Of a stretch of DNA of 35,456 bases, positions 14,385-23,443 are shown one piece after another (the first letter of the stretch is position 1; every line of letters starts with the position of its first letter). Under the pieces are notes generated by a model. It searched no databases. It saw nothing but the letters and a program-made list of their open reading frames with translations, and was not told the DNA's origin. The stretch spans positions 1 to 35,456 of IMG/VR virus record IMGVR_UViG_3300050821_016589; one strand, 5' to 3'. Both the position numbers and the translations under genes were made by a program. Source of the stretch: a virus.

Positions 14385-15442
14385 TGTCAGCATCAAGTTC
14401 TAATAGAGTTCCTACCCTTCAGATGATCTTCTCGAAGATTCGTCGCCTCACAGGCTCTGCAGACCCCTTTCAATTGCCAGATACTCCGGATCCTACCAAT
14501 GCCAATAGTGTAGGTCTCAGCGATTATGTGAACAGTTTTTATCTATACGATTTTCCTGCGCAATTCCGGTCCTTGAAGCTCAAAGACACCTATACATTCG
14601 ACACAATTGCTGGGATAGATACCTACGCATTCGATTCCGAGCGTTACACTACCGTAGAAATGCCCTGTTACTGCGCTAAAAGGGAAATTGCTCTTTTCCA
14701 AGACTGTTGGTCTTTTTACGGAGTTAACTTTAACTGGCAGTATCAAAATAATTTCACTACTGGAGATGGGACCTCAGGGTCTTATAGCGGCTTCACGAGT
14801 GCAAAGCCTCTCATAAGAAGCGTGAACAATAATCCGGCTAATATTAATTATCCGGTTTCTAGAGTTCAAAACATTTTGATTACTGCCAATATCTCTAATG
14901 GATCTACTCTGAATGTCACTGACGACGGATCTGGAAATTTGATAGGAGATGCAGCCTCAGGAGCCATCGATTATGGCACAGGGGCCATTACAAACCTTGT
15001 TTTCACACAAAACGTTCCCTCAGGAAATCCTATTCAAATTCAATATAATCCGGTCCAATTAAGCATTCCTTTAAGCATTTTATTCTTTCAAAATCAATTC
15101 ACGCTACGCCCTGTACCTGATAGAGGATATACCATCGAACTCACAGCGTACCGTCAGCCCTCTCAAGCTTTGGCTAATACAGCAGCGTTTGCAGGAAACC
15201 CTGAATTGTCTGAATGGTGGGAAGCTATTGCCGTAGGAGCTGCTAAAAAAATATACGAAGATCGCCTAGACAGTGATGGAGTGGCTCTTATGGATAAAAT
15301 GTTAAGAGAGAGATATGCCCTTGCAGATACTCGTACGTATGCACAGATTGGAAATCAGAGAGTAAGTACTATCTTTGCCGATCAACTCACCAATAATTAT
15401 GGAAATAGTGGTGGTTTTGGGGCTGGAAGCGGCGCAACTTAA
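14384..15442 (+). CDS. Head-tail adaptor-like protein with inserted beta domain
   Basis: A 352-aa protein. The N- and C-terminal parts (L-Q-M-I-F-S-K-I-R-R-L-T-G near residue 13; Y-R-Q-P...L-S-E-W-W-E-A-I-A-V-G-A-A-K-K-I-Y-E-D near 265-300) resemble SU10/P22-type adaptor proteins that bind below the portal. Between them, about residues 160-225, is a beta module (A-I-D-Y-G-T-G-A-I-T-N-L...I-Q-I-Q-Y-N-P-V) that also occurs in the 918-aa protein downstream. The Gly/Ser tail is flexible. Its ATG shares one base with the stop of the upstream gene (TAATG). Confidence 0.72.
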   Translation: MSASSSNRVPTLQMIFSKIRRLTGSADPFQLPDTPDPTNANSVGLSDYVNSFYLYDFPAQFRSLKLKDTYTFDTIAGIDTYAFDSERYTTVEMPCYCAKREIALFQDCWSFYGVNFNWQYQNNFTTGDGTSGSYSGFTSAKPLIRSVNNNPANINYPVSRVQNILITANISNGSTLNVTDDGSGNLIGDAASGAIDYGTGAITNLVFTQNVPSGNPIQIQYNPVQLSIPLSILFFQNQFTLRPVPDRGYTIELTAYRQPSQALANTAAFAGNPELSEWWEAIAVGAAKKIYEDRLDSDGVALMDKMLRERYALADTRTYAQIGNQRVSTIFADQLTNNYGNSGGFGAGSGAT

Positions 15443-15476
15443 AAAATAAATACATTTCCATATTTCGGAGGATAGT

Positions 15477-16052
15477 GTGACATTTACCCCAGGTATTCCA
15501 GCTACGGGACAAAGTTTAGGAAGCTCCCGGCTTCAAGTTCTAAATAACTTCGTTTCTCTTAGAAGTACGATATCCAATTCTGCTCAACCAAATCACATCG
15601 ATGTAAATGCTACGGGCGCGGGGAAGCATGTCTTTGTTCAGATGCCGGTTCAGACCCCTGGAGCTGCTAACCTGCCTGCTGCAAATGAGGGGGGGCTGAT
15701 TACTAGAACTTTGAATGGTTCTTCAGAGCTCTATTATGCCCGAGATGCAGTTAACACCTATTACCAATTAACGGGCCCTGTAGTTAACCAGCTAAACCCC
15801 ACCTCGACTATCCTTGCTCAAGGTTCTACTGTTCTTCTTGGGGGTATTATCTTGAAATGGGGACATCTGACATCTCTCCAACTAAATCCGATTCCTTTTG
15901 CGACCCCCTTCCCCAATAATGTCTTTTCTGTTGTGGTGACCCCAATCAATAATCCTCAAATAAAATTTAGCGTCTTCAACATCACACTCTCTGGATTCAA
16001 TTATACCGCAGACACTGCTTCCCAATATAACTACATAGCCATAGGTAATTAA
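15477..16052 (+). CDS. Small tail-associated fibre/knob protein, 191 aa
   Basis: GTG start with GGAGG four bases upstream. The C-terminal 75 residues (I-I-L-K-W-G-H-L...F-P-N-N-V-F-S-V-V-V-T...F-N-Y-T-A-D...Y-N-Y-I-A-I-G-N) match the pattern of the gp53-like C-terminal domain of phage tail fibres, which forms receptor-binding trimers. The N-terminal part is Ser/Ala/Pro-rich. Placed between adaptor and nozzle-like genes, it may form short side fibres or a tail-tip knob. The next gene starts in a TAATG overlap. Confidence 0.7.
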   Translation: MTFTPGIPATGQSLGSSRLQVLNNFVSLRSTISNSAQPNHIDVNATGAGKHVFVQMPVQTPGAANLPAANEGGLITRTLNGSSELYYARDAVNTYYQLTGPVVNQLNPTSTILAQGSTVLLGGIILKWGHLTSLQLNPIPFATPFPNNVFSVVVTPINNPQIKFSVFNITLSGFNYTADTASQYNYIAIGN

Positions 16053-18808
16053 TGGTTCTGCAGCCCATTAACATATTTGGATATGATAAAAACGGTGGTT
16101 TTCAAAACAATAAGAAGCCTTTTCTTTTGCCTGAGTCCGGATTCCAAACTCTTGAAAATGCTTATGCATGGCGAGATAGGATCAAAAAAAGAAATGGGAT
16201 CAAACTGCTCGGAAGACTACAAAGAATCTTTTCCGATTATACTTTGGGACCAAGTGAAGCGTCTCCGTGGACATTCAATCTTTTAACTGTGAGTGGATAT
16301 ATTGTAGATGCTACTCAAGCTAATCCCTGTCAAATAACTACCTCCTATGCCCATAATCTTACGACAGGAGATAAAATTTCTATTTCTCAAGTAGTCGGAA
16401 TGACTCAACTGAATGGAAATACCTATACCATCACTGTGGTAGATTCTCTGCATTTCACTTTAAATGTCGATTCAACTCTTTTTGCTTCTTATATTGGTGG
16501 AGGGGTATGGATTTCTAACCGAAGTTTATCCGCAACTGAACCTGATGCTGAATTAGTTCCTGGTTCTGTAATTATTACTGTGGGAGCTGTTACTTTTTCT
16601 GACGAAGGAAATGGCACTCTATCGAGCGCAACTCTCGGTAATAGCGGCACTATTAATTACATAACTGGCCAAGTAGTTCTCACTTATACTCCAGCGACCA
16701 ACTCTCCAACCACTTTAAATCTGAGCTACAATCCCGTCCTTCCAGTCATGGGGATCCCACAGAGAGAAATTGCGACCATCAATGACGAACAAACTATCTG
16801 GTTTGACACTAAATACGCATATGATTGGAATGGTACTACTTTCCAGGAATTTATCCCTGGAACTACCTGGAATGGCCATGATTACGATCTTTTTTGGACT
16901 ACAAATTATAGAGGAATAGAGCCTCAAGATAGACTTTTTTTTGCCACCAATTTTCTTAACGATGCTGAAGATCCTATCCGATACACAGACGGAACCACAT
17001 GGACCGATTTTTCTCCAGCGGTAGATTCTTCTAATTTTTTGTTTCAGGCTGAAATCATTATTCCTTATTTCGGGCGGCTCCTAGCTCTTAATGTGTGGGA
17101 AGGTCCTTCTGTAGGAGGAGCTGTTAATATATTTAATCGATGCAGGTTTTCACAAATCGGGAATCCGGTTGCAGTCGATGCTTGGAGATCAGATCAATTT
17201 GGGAAGGGAGGGTTTTTAGATGCCCCTACCAATGAATCGATTATAAGCGCGACTTTTTTAAATAATACTTTAATAGTTTTTTTTGAACAAACCACTTGGC
17301 AATTACGTTATGTAGGAGAATATGGGTTACCTTTTATTTGGGAGAGAATCGCTTCCGATTTGGGGAGTGCTTCAACTTTTTCTTCAGTTCTTTTCAATCA
17401 ACATATTTTGGCAGTTGGTGATAAAGCAATCGTTGCTGCTGATTCCAATCGCGTAGAAAGGATAGATTTAGTCATTCCGAATCAGGTTTTCGATATCCAA
17501 AATGAAAATGAGGGCCTTTTAAGAGTTCAGGGAATTAGAGATTTTCAAAAAGAGCTTGTCTACTGGTGTTATCCGGACGGACAGACAGAAGCGGCGCCCG
17601 GAACTCCAACAACGTTCCCAAATAAAGTACTAGTCTACAACTATAGGAACAGCTCATGGGCTATTTTCAGGGACAATGTGACTGCATTTGGGACTTTTCA
17701 ATCAGAAAATGATATCACATGGGATAGTCAAAGTATTTATTGGGACTCTGAAGTCGTTACTTGGGATGATGTAGCCAATCAAGCTCGGTTCCCGTTAATA
17801 GTTTCCGGAAATCAACAAGGTTTTGTCCACTATTATCAAATAGATGGGGAAGGCGGAACTCCGCTAGTGAATGCCAATGAGCAGCCATCATTGACTGTAG
17901 AAGCTATTGCTCTAGTATCCGGAGTTTTAACTATCACCAGTCCTAATCACAATCTTGAAACAGGAGAAATTATCTATCTTTCTGATCTTTTGTTTGTGGA
18001 TAACTCCTCTTTTCTTCCAGTAGCCACCAGTCTAAATGGACTCATTTATAGAGTGACGATCGTTGACGAAAATACTTTCACTCTTTCCTCTTGGAATTTT
18101 GTGAATGATGAATATGTGACTAATTTTTCTTTTACTCCCAATTTGAGTGCGGTTACCTATATCGGAGGCGGTTATATAACTTTGTTTCCTCAACCTAAAA
18201 TTCAAACCATAGATTTCAATCCTTTTCAAACCAAAGGACGGCAAACAAAATTATCCTATATAGATTTTTTAATGGATGTTCCAGGAGATCCGCTCACTGG
18301 AAACATTACTGGTGCGTCTCAATCGAATCCTTGTGTGATTACTAGCATTGATCATGGTTTGATAACCGGACAGAAAATCTTAATTTCTGGCGTTCAGGGA
18401 ATGACACAACTTAATATTAGTATCGTGTATCAAGTCACGGTGATAGATGCGAATAGTTTTTCTATAGGAGTGAATTCAACAAATTTTGCAACGTATGCCG
18501 GTAGTGGAGTGTGGACTTTAGCTTTGGCCGGAGCTGCCGTCGTTCTGTTTTTAAATTCCTCTCCTGCGATCTATGGAAATTTGTTAGTTGGGAATACTCA
18601 ATTTTCTACCAATGGATTGCCTCCCTTTTACGGACCGGGATCAGACTATATTTGGTCCAGATTTTATGCCACGACGGCTGGACAATATTTTAGTATTCTC
18701 TTGACATACGATGATATTTTGATGAATACCTTAACTACCCACCAACAATCTCTCGTTTTGAACGCCATGAATATCTGGGTGAGAGACGGCGGGAAAATTA
18801 TGTTTTAG
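16052..18808 (+). CDS. Large tail nozzle-like protein with three beta inserts
   Basis: A 918-aa protein, the biggest in the genome. The start (G-Y-D-K-N-G-G-F...N-K-K-P-F-L-L-P) followed by N-A-Y-A-W-R-D-R-I-K-K-R-N-G and L-G-R-L is a pattern I associate with short-tail nozzle/tube proteins of the P22 gp10 kind. Three similar FCCH-like modules are inserted: near 87-150 (A-N-P-C-Q-I...G-M-T-Q-L-N-G), near 605-680, and near 750-820 (S-N-P-C-V-I...G-M-T-Q-L-N). Near 172-230 is the adaptor-type beta module (G-T-I-N-Y-I-T-G-Q-V). Residues between resemble a beta-propeller. Confidence 0.72.
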   Translation: MVLQPINIFGYDKNGGFQNNKKPFLLPESGFQTLENAYAWRDRIKKRNGIKLLGRLQRIFSDYTLGPSEASPWTFNLLTVSGYIVDATQANPCQITTSYAHNLTTGDKISISQVVGMTQLNGNTYTITVVDSLHFTLNVDSTLFASYIGGGVWISNRSLSATEPDAELVPGSVIITVGAVTFSDEGNGTLSSATLGNSGTINYITGQVVLTYTPATNSPTTLNLSYNPVLPVMGIPQREIATINDEQTIWFDTKYAYDWNGTTFQEFIPGTTWNGHDYDLFWTTNYRGIEPQDRLFFATNFLNDAEDPIRYTDGTTWTDFSPAVDSSNFLFQAEIIIPYFGRLLALNVWEGPSVGGAVNIFNRCRFSQIGNPVAVDAWRSDQFGKGGFLDAPTNESIISATFLNNTLIVFFEQTTWQLRYVGEYGLPFIWERIASDLGSASTFSSVLFNQHILAVGDKAIVAADSNRVERIDLVIPNQVFDIQNENEGLLRVQGIRDFQKELVYWCYPDGQTEAAPGTPTTFPNKVLVYNYRNSSWAIFRDNVTAFGTFQSENDITWDSQSIYWDSEVVTWDDVANQARFPLIVSGNQQGFVHYYQIDGEGGTPLVNANEQPSLTVEAIALVSGVLTITSPNHNLETGEIIYLSDLLFVDNSSFLPVATSLNGLIYRVTIVDENTFTLSSWNFVNDEYVTNFSFTPNLSAVTYIGGGYITLFPQPKIQTIDFNPFQTKGRQTKLSYIDFLMDVPGDPLTGNITGASQSNPCVITSIDHGLITGQKILISGVQGMTQLNISIVYQVTVIDANSFSIGVNSTNFATYAGSGVWTLALAGAAVVLFLNSSPAIYGNLLVGNTQFSTNGLPPFYGPGSDYIWSRFYATTAGQYFSILLTYDDILMNTLTTHQQSLVLNAMNIWVRDGGKIMF

Positions 18809-18811
18809 TGT

Positions 18812-19321
18812 ATGAGCTTTAGTTCCGATCAAGCCACCTTAGTCAACCAGCTTCCTATTTCTGTAGACTTTCCTAGAGAACAAGAAAAATTCTTAGAAGC
18901 TTTGACTCTTCTTTATAAGAGAATTGCTAATTGTGTAAATACTAAGGAAGGGGGCTTATTCTCAATACAAGAATTATTCAATTCTCAACAGTATTTTACT
19001 CCCGGAATTCCGAATATCTTTAGAAATGTTTATCGCACTACCTTTGATATGATAGCTCTCAATGGAGGTCCCATCGCTCCTGGAGCCACCGTTTCTCAAC
19101 CTCATAATATTGTGGGTATTACTGCTCCTACTCATATCTATGGGGGGGCTGTTAATTCTGATTCTCCCGTAAAATTTCTACCTCTAAATTATGTTTCGGC
19201 GACTACACTGACTGATCAAATCCAAATTTATTTGGATCCAACGAACGTGATTCTTATCAATGGAAGTACGCAGTCTACTCTTACTTCAGCAACCATTGTA
19301 GCTGAATATCTTAAAACTTAG
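18812..19321 (+). CDS. Virion-associated protein, 169 aa
   Basis: Three bases after the nozzle gene. The N-terminal half is helical (R-E-Q-E-K-F-L-E-A-L-T-L-L-Y-K-R-I-A-N-C-V-N-T-K-E-G), the C-terminal half is beta (T-H-I-Y-G-G-A...F-L-P-L-N-Y-V...I-Y-L-D-P-T-N-V). I recall the same layout in tail-region proteins of other podovirus-like phages, probably a minor tail or fibre-attachment protein, but the role is not proven. Confidence 0.7.
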   Translation: MSFSSDQATLVNQLPISVDFPREQEKFLEALTLLYKRIANCVNTKEGGLFSIQELFNSQQYFTPGIPNIFRNVYRTTFDMIALNGGPIAPGATVSQPHNIVGITAPTHIYGGAVNSDSPVKFLPLNYVSATTLTDQIQIYLDPTNVILINGSTQSTLTSATIVAEYLKT

Positions 19322-19327
19322 GTTTTT

Positions 19328-19525
19328 GTGGACAAAAAGGATTTATTGAATTTCATGCATACAGCGGGTTTTGATTGGATCTGTGATCTTGCGCATCAGA
19401 ATGGAATTGAATGGGTAGCAAGTAAAATGAATGATAGTGAAGAATTATGGTGGCGACCTCTTGCTGTCGAAGGTTCCGGATTCACTCAGCTCTTTCAGGG
19501 ATCAATTTCCCAAATGAAAACTTGA
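19328..19525 (+). CDS. Small hypothetical protein, 65 aa
   Basis: A GTG start four bases after the previous stop... the frame gives a soluble Trp-rich protein (F-D-W-I-C-D-L, I-E-W-V-A, E-L-W-W-R-P-L). No known domain. Tight spacing within the late operon supports it as real, but the start lacks a strong ribosome site. Confidence 0.6.
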   Translation: MDKKDLLNFMHTAGFDWICDLAHQNGIEWVASKMNDSEELWWRPLAVEGSGFTQLFQGSISQMKT

Positions 19526-19572
19526 TTTACAAATTTTTCTTAACCAAGATGAAGAAAAAAGATAGGTGAGTT

Positions 19573-20139
19573 ATGGCAGGATTATTTGAAAGTCTGTTTG
19601 GATCTAGAGATAAAGTTCAACAGATGCCGACAAAAACTCCTGAACAACAACAATTTCTTCAGCAATTATTAGGGCTTTTGGGCCAATCACAGGGACCGGG
19701 AGGCTCTTACTCGGGAGCTCAGAATTATCTATCAAGTCTTTTGAGCGGAGATCCCAACGCTTTTTCTCAATTTGAAGCTCCCTACAGACAAGAATTCGAA
19801 CAAAGAACGATTCCAGGGCTTGCCGAAAGATTTGCGGGAGCCAATGCAATGGGAGGGGGTCTTTCTTCTTCTGGGTTTGGACAAGCTTTAGGAGGCGCAG
19901 GAGCTCAATTACAATCTCAGTTGGCTGGACTACACGGCGCGTTGCGTCAAGGAGCTGCTGGCCAAGCTTTGGGGCAATTTAATAACTTGGCAGGACTTGG
20001 TCTAGGAACTAGTAGCTTTGAAAATGTATTGCGTCCTGGACATGGCGGTTTATTCGGGAATGCTCTTTCCGGGCTCTTAGGAGGATTGGGAACTGGTTCA
20101 GGATTAGGATTAATGCGGTTATTAGGATTAGGCGGTTAA
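19573..20139 (+). CDS. Internal virion (ejection) protein, Gly/Leu-rich, 188 aa
   Basis: AGGTGAG precedes the ATG. The N-terminal 35 residues are polar with Q-Q-Q-F-L-Q-Q-L-L-G-L-L-G. The rest is rich in Gly, Ala, Leu, Ser and Gln with membrane-active character (A-G-L-G-L-G-T-S; a hydrophobic G-L-L-G-G-L-G end). P22-type phages encode three ejection proteins here that leave the virion with DNA and form a channel through the cell envelope; size, composition and order fit the smallest of the three. Confidence 0.72.
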   Translation: MAGLFESLFGSRDKVQQMPTKTPEQQQFLQQLLGLLGQSQGPGGSYSGAQNYLSSLLSGDPNAFSQFEAPYRQEFEQRTIPGLAERFAGANAMGGGLSSSGFGQALGGAGAQLQSQLAGLHGALRQGAAGQALGQFNNLAGLGLGTSSFENVLRPGHGGLFGNALSGLLGGLGTGSGLGLMRLLGLGG

Positions 20140-20140
20140 A

Positions 20141-21262
20141 ATGGTTCAGGTTGTTCCCAGATATAATTTAGGATCTCAATTAGGGGCCTCGTTAGGCCAA
20201 GGATTGCAGGCCGGTATTAATCAAGGGATAGAACAAAAATCTTTGCGTGATCAATTGCAATTGAAAAATCAATTAAATTCTGAGGCGGATCTCCAGAAAA
20301 TACTCTTAGAAAGTCAATTGGCCTCTCAGAGAGGAAGTGAGATGAAAAATCTTTTGACTGGGTTAGGAATTCCAGAGGATATTGCTACTTTATATTCTAA
20401 TGCTACAGAAGGGGGAAAGACTTCCATTCTGCAGAATATTCTTGATCTAGAGCAAAGAGGTTTATTAGGAGAAGGAATTCTTTCCGGAAAATCCTCTCGA
20501 CCTCAAAGATCTCAAGGTTTATCCGGAGGAAACGAAGGGGAATTTCAATTTCCAGAACTCCCTTCTTCTAAAGGATTAAAACCCACTGAAGCTGTCAAAA
20601 GGGAAGACTTGAGAGAAAAAACGAATATTCCTTTATACAATGAAACGAATGCTAAGTTGAGAAATTTCGAAAAAGAGTCTATGTCTCTAAAGAGGTTATC
20701 TCAACTAAATCAATCTGGAAAATTACCTACTGGGCTCTCTAAGTTTAATATTAATCCGAAAACTGGGGAAATCGTTTTCCCAGCTTTAGAAAATCCAGAA
20801 ACTCAATTATTTGCTAAAACTATTAATGATTTTACTACAAAAGCAAAAGATTCTTTTGGTTCGCGAGTCACTAATTTCGAGTTGGATAGATTCCTAAAAA
20901 GATTACCTACTTTAGCTAATTCGCCTTCGGGAAGACAATTGATTCTGAATCAAATGCAAGTCATCAACGATTTAGATGCTTTGGAAGAAAAATCGCTGAT
21001 TGATGTGTATGATCATTATGGAGTAGGAAATATAAACGGTCAGGAAGCTAAAAAAGTTGCCAGGGAATATAGATCGACTCAAGAAAGGACTCTCAAAGAA
21101 AAATACGATCAGATCGAGAATAGTTTGAAAGCTATAGAAAATCAAAGCGGAGGATCTGTTCCAAAAGGCTCTGTTTTGCTCTATGATCCGGAAGGAAATG
21201 AGCTTCATGTTCCGCATAATCGCGTACAAGAGGCGCTAAAAAGAGGAGCCGTGCGAAGGTGA
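20141..21262 (+). CDS. Internal virion (ejection) protein, 373 aa
   Basis: Starts right after the preceding ejection protein. Mostly helical and Gln/Leu/Ser-rich: an N-terminal Gly/Ala/Gln stretch (L-G-A-S-L-G-Q-G-L-Q-A-G), coiled coils near 35-65, a disordered middle (about 110-165), and a C-terminal helical domain ending in a basic tail. No enzyme motif, so no sign of the transglycosylase found in some ejection proteins. The order of three such genes before the fibres supports a DNA-delivery role. The end overlaps the next GTG start by GTGA. Confidence 0.7.
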   Translation: MVQVVPRYNLGSQLGASLGQGLQAGINQGIEQKSLRDQLQLKNQLNSEADLQKILLESQLASQRGSEMKNLLTGLGIPEDIATLYSNATEGGKTSILQNILDLEQRGLLGEGILSGKSSRPQRSQGLSGGNEGEFQFPELPSSKGLKPTEAVKREDLREKTNIPLYNETNAKLRNFEKESMSLKRLSQLNQSGKLPTGLSKFNINPKTGEIVFPALENPETQLFAKTINDFTTKAKDSFGSRVTNFELDRFLKRLPTLANSPSGRQLILNQMQVINDLDALEEKSLIDVYDHYGVGNINGQEAKKVAREYRSTQERTLKEKYDQIENSLKAIENQSGGSVPKGSVLLYDPEGNELHVPHNRVQEALKRGAVRR

Positions 21263-22602
21263 GCGCTTCAATTGATCCTTTTGAAGAATGGAGAGTCTCT
21301 CCTACAACTCCTTCTTCCGTTGAGAATCCAAATGAAGATCCTTTTGCTGAATTTCGGCCTCAAGAAGAACAGAAACCCTCTTTACTTAAAGAAACTGGAA
21401 GACATGTAGGAAGATCTTTAGCGAGAGTTTCTGAAACTGTTTTAGGAGCTCCACGGGCTTTAGGAGAGTTTTTAGAAGGGTTTGTTCCCGAGAAAGCTTT
21501 GGTTGCAGGAGCTAAAAAAATCGGAATTGAAAAACCTGTCAGTAAATCTATTGAATTTGCTAAAGAGCATGCTCCTTATAAACTTTTCCCCACTTCTGAA
21601 AATGTTCGAGAATTTAATAAAGCTCTCTTCGGAGAAAATGTAGAAGCCAAAAATTCTAAAGAGAAGCTTTCGGATGATATCATCTCTGATTTTGCGGCAT
21701 TAGCTATCCCAGTTCCTGGGAAAGAAATTAAACTGTTAAAGCCCGCTCTCTTATCTTTAGGAGCAAACACAGCTTCAGAGATAATAGGGAAACTGGGCGG
21801 CACTAATCAGCAGAAAGCTTACACTAAGCTGGGCACTATTCTATTTGGATCTCTAATCAACCCGAAATCTGCACAGAATTTTAAAAATGGATTATACGAG
21901 AAGGCTAGAGAAGCACGCCCTCCGGACGCCTCTGTTTCGGCTTTAAATTTGAAAAATCATCTAAATGATTTCAAAGCTCGTTTAGAAAAAGGAGGATCAG
22001 CCCCATCTAAAACCAAAAGTATAGAGAAAATAAACGAGCTAGAAGGAAAAATCAAAAACAACCGTATTGATGTAGAAGAACTAGAAGAATTCAAAAAAAC
22101 ACTTAATGAAGCACGAGCTGGATTATATACTGAGTATGCGGGGAATAAATATGGAAGAAAGCTAGCAAAATCTAATTTGGACAGAGCTTCTGGTATCGTG
22201 GATGATGCTCTAAAGGAATATGGGCAACAAAACCCTATTTGGGATGATTACTACAGATCTGCTAATGAAGTCCATGGAGCGATCGCGCAAAGCTATAAAG
22301 CGAGAAATCAGATAGGACGAGTAGCAAAAAAATACGGTCTGCACGCTATCTTGCCCGCTTTGGGGTTAGGTCATGCTCTCGGAGCTTCTGCCATCCCAGG
22401 GGCGATTGGGACAGCTGTAGCTGGAGCCGGTCTTTTAGGAGCGGGAGAATTAGCGGTGAGATTTGCTAAAAGCCCAGCTTTAAGAAAGCACTACACCGAT
22501 CTTATAAATTCTGCTATGAAAGAAACAGCCGTTTCTGACGCACTTATCCATGAGCAGTTGAAAAAGTTGAAGAAAGATTTAGAAAAAGAAAATCTTCAAT
22601 AA
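21259..22602 (+). CDS. Internal virion (ejection) protein, 447 aa
   Basis: The GTG start overlaps the upstream stop. N-terminal acidic repeats (D-P-F-E-E-W, D-P-F-A-E-F), amphipathic helices, a long coiled coil near residues 225-305, and a C-terminal Gly/Ala-rich hydrophobic stretch near 365-400 (A-L-G-L-G-H-A-L-G-A-S-A-I-P-G-A-I-G-T-A) that could cross a membrane. This is like the largest ejection proteins of P22-type phages. The C-terminus is a Lys/Glu helix. The last 7 nt overlap a convergent tiny gene. Confidence 0.7.
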   Translation: MSASIDPFEEWRVSPTTPSSVENPNEDPFAEFRPQEEQKPSLLKETGRHVGRSLARVSETVLGAPRALGEFLEGFVPEKALVAGAKKIGIEKPVSKSIEFAKEHAPYKLFPTSENVREFNKALFGENVEAKNSKEKLSDDIISDFAALAIPVPGKEIKLLKPALLSLGANTASEIIGKLGGTNQQKAYTKLGTILFGSLINPKSAQNFKNGLYEKAREARPPDASVSALNLKNHLNDFKARLEKGGSAPSKTKSIEKINELEGKIKNNRIDVEELEEFKKTLNEARAGLYTEYAGNKYGRKLAKSNLDRASGIVDDALKEYGQQNPIWDDYYRSANEVHGAIAQSYKARNQIGRVAKKYGLHAILPALGLGHALGASAIPGAIGTAVAGAGLLGAGELAVRFAKSPALRKHYTDLINSAMKETAVSDALIHEQLKKLKKDLEKENLQ

Positions 22603-22694
22603 TCAGAATAGTCAGATTCTTCCCATGAATCTTTTATATTTGCTATTAATCCCACGAAAAAAAGAGCTAATCCTAGGATTGCAATAATCGTCAT
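22596..22694 (-). CDS. Membrane peptide of 32 aa next to the second beta-barrel
   Basis: The ATG at 22694 follows an excellent ribosome site (AGGAGGA). The peptide has one membrane segment right from the start (T-I-I-A-I-L-G-L-A-L-F-F-V-G-L-I-A) and a short acidic tail (W-E-E-S-D-Y-S-D-Y). It begins 16 nt after the beta-barrel stop, in the same minus-strand message. The strong site makes translation likely despite the size. Possible roles are exclusion, holin-like or envelope stress functions; none is established. Confidence 0.68.
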   Translation of the reverse strand: MTIIAILGLALFFVGLIANIKDSWEESDYSDY

Positions 22695-22710
22695 TTCTCC
22701 TCCTGTTTTT

Positions 22711-23319
22711 TTAAAAACATCTTTTTAAGTTTAAGTTGAATGTGTTGTTTATTTCGGTTGTGGGACCATTCAAAAATCTGTATTCCAAAGAAACTCCCAT
22801 TTTTTCCTCTGAACAAAAATTCATTCCGGCAATAAATTGATAAGCGCCCCCTGAACTTTTTTCCACAACTCTTTCGAATGTGTATCTAACTCCTTTCACA
22901 TTAATTGGATCGAGCTTTGAATTTCTTTCATCCCATTTCCCGCCAATTCCCACCCCACAGTAAGGAACTAAAGAATGATTTTTCAAAGGAATTGCTAGAA
23001 TCCCGTTCGTCATCAAGGTAGTTTTCTTTATGCTTCCTGAGACGGGGAATGAAAAATTATTCATTTTAACATCGGATAAACTATTCCTTCTATAAGCTAT
23101 CTCAGCTTCTAATTTGAAAATATTTGATAGATTGTACCCTATACAAGTCCCTATGACATATCCTGGATTGAAATTGAGCTCGAATTCATCTTGTTTATGC
23201 TTATTTACAAAATTGAGCCCTGAAAATACATCAGCATACACATGCTCTATAGAGAGAGGTTGGCCGAATGCAATAGCATTTAAAAAAAGAAAAGTTATAA
23301 AAATGCAGATTTTTTTCAT
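22711..23319 (-). CDS. Second outer-membrane beta-barrel-like protein
   Basis: A 202-aa protein with a clear signal peptide (M-K-K-I-C-I-F-I-T-F-L-F-L-N-A-I-A-F-G, cut before Q-P-L) and barrel-like strands (D-V-F-S-G-L-N-F-V, G-Y-V-I-G-T-C-I-G-Y-N-L, L-E-A-E-I-A-Y-R-R-N-S, V-P-Y-C-G-V-G-I-G-G-K-W). It ends in Phe, as barrel proteins do. The ATG at 23319 has an AGGAGA site; an upstream in-frame ATG would bury the signal peptide and is rejected. The gene lies opposite the late genes, with its own promoter candidate, like a lysogenic-conversion moron. Confidence 0.82.
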   Translation of the reverse strand: MKKICIFITFLFLNAIAFGQPLSIEHVYADVFSGLNFVNKHKQDEFELNFNPGYVIGTCIGYNLSNIFKLEAEIAYRRNSLSDVKMNNFSFPVSGSIKKTTLMTNGILAIPLKNHSLVPYCGVGIGGKWDERNSKLDPINVKGVRYTFERVVEKSSGGAYQFIAGMNFCSEEKMGVSLEYRFLNGPTTEINNTFNLNLKRCF

Positions 23320-23341
23320 TTTTGTCTCCTTATATCCTACA

Positions 23342-23370
23342 ATGTTAAATGCTTTAGGAATTTCATTCAA
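23342..23370 (-). promoter_or_regulatory. Candidate promoter for the beta-barrel cassette
   Basis: On the minus strand TTGAAT (23370-23365) and TAACAT (23347-23342) are 17 bp apart, a fair sigma70-like match with four matches in the -10 box. The predicted start lies a short distance before the ribosome site of the beta-barrel gene. Confidence 0.35.
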
Positions 23371-23386
23371 ATAGTAAAATTCTTTA

Positions 23387-23417
23387 TTGACGCATACAAT
23401 TTACTCCGTTCTATTAA
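23387..23417 (+). promoter_or_regulatory. Candidate promoter for the fibre operon
   Basis: TTGACG at 23387-23392 and TATTAA at 23412-23417, spaced 19 bp (long). It lies upstream of the GTG at 23444 and back to back with the beta-barrel promoter candidate. Supported only by box similarity. Confidence 0.3.
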
Positions 23418-23443
23418 GGCCATATTCAATAGAGGTAAAAGCC

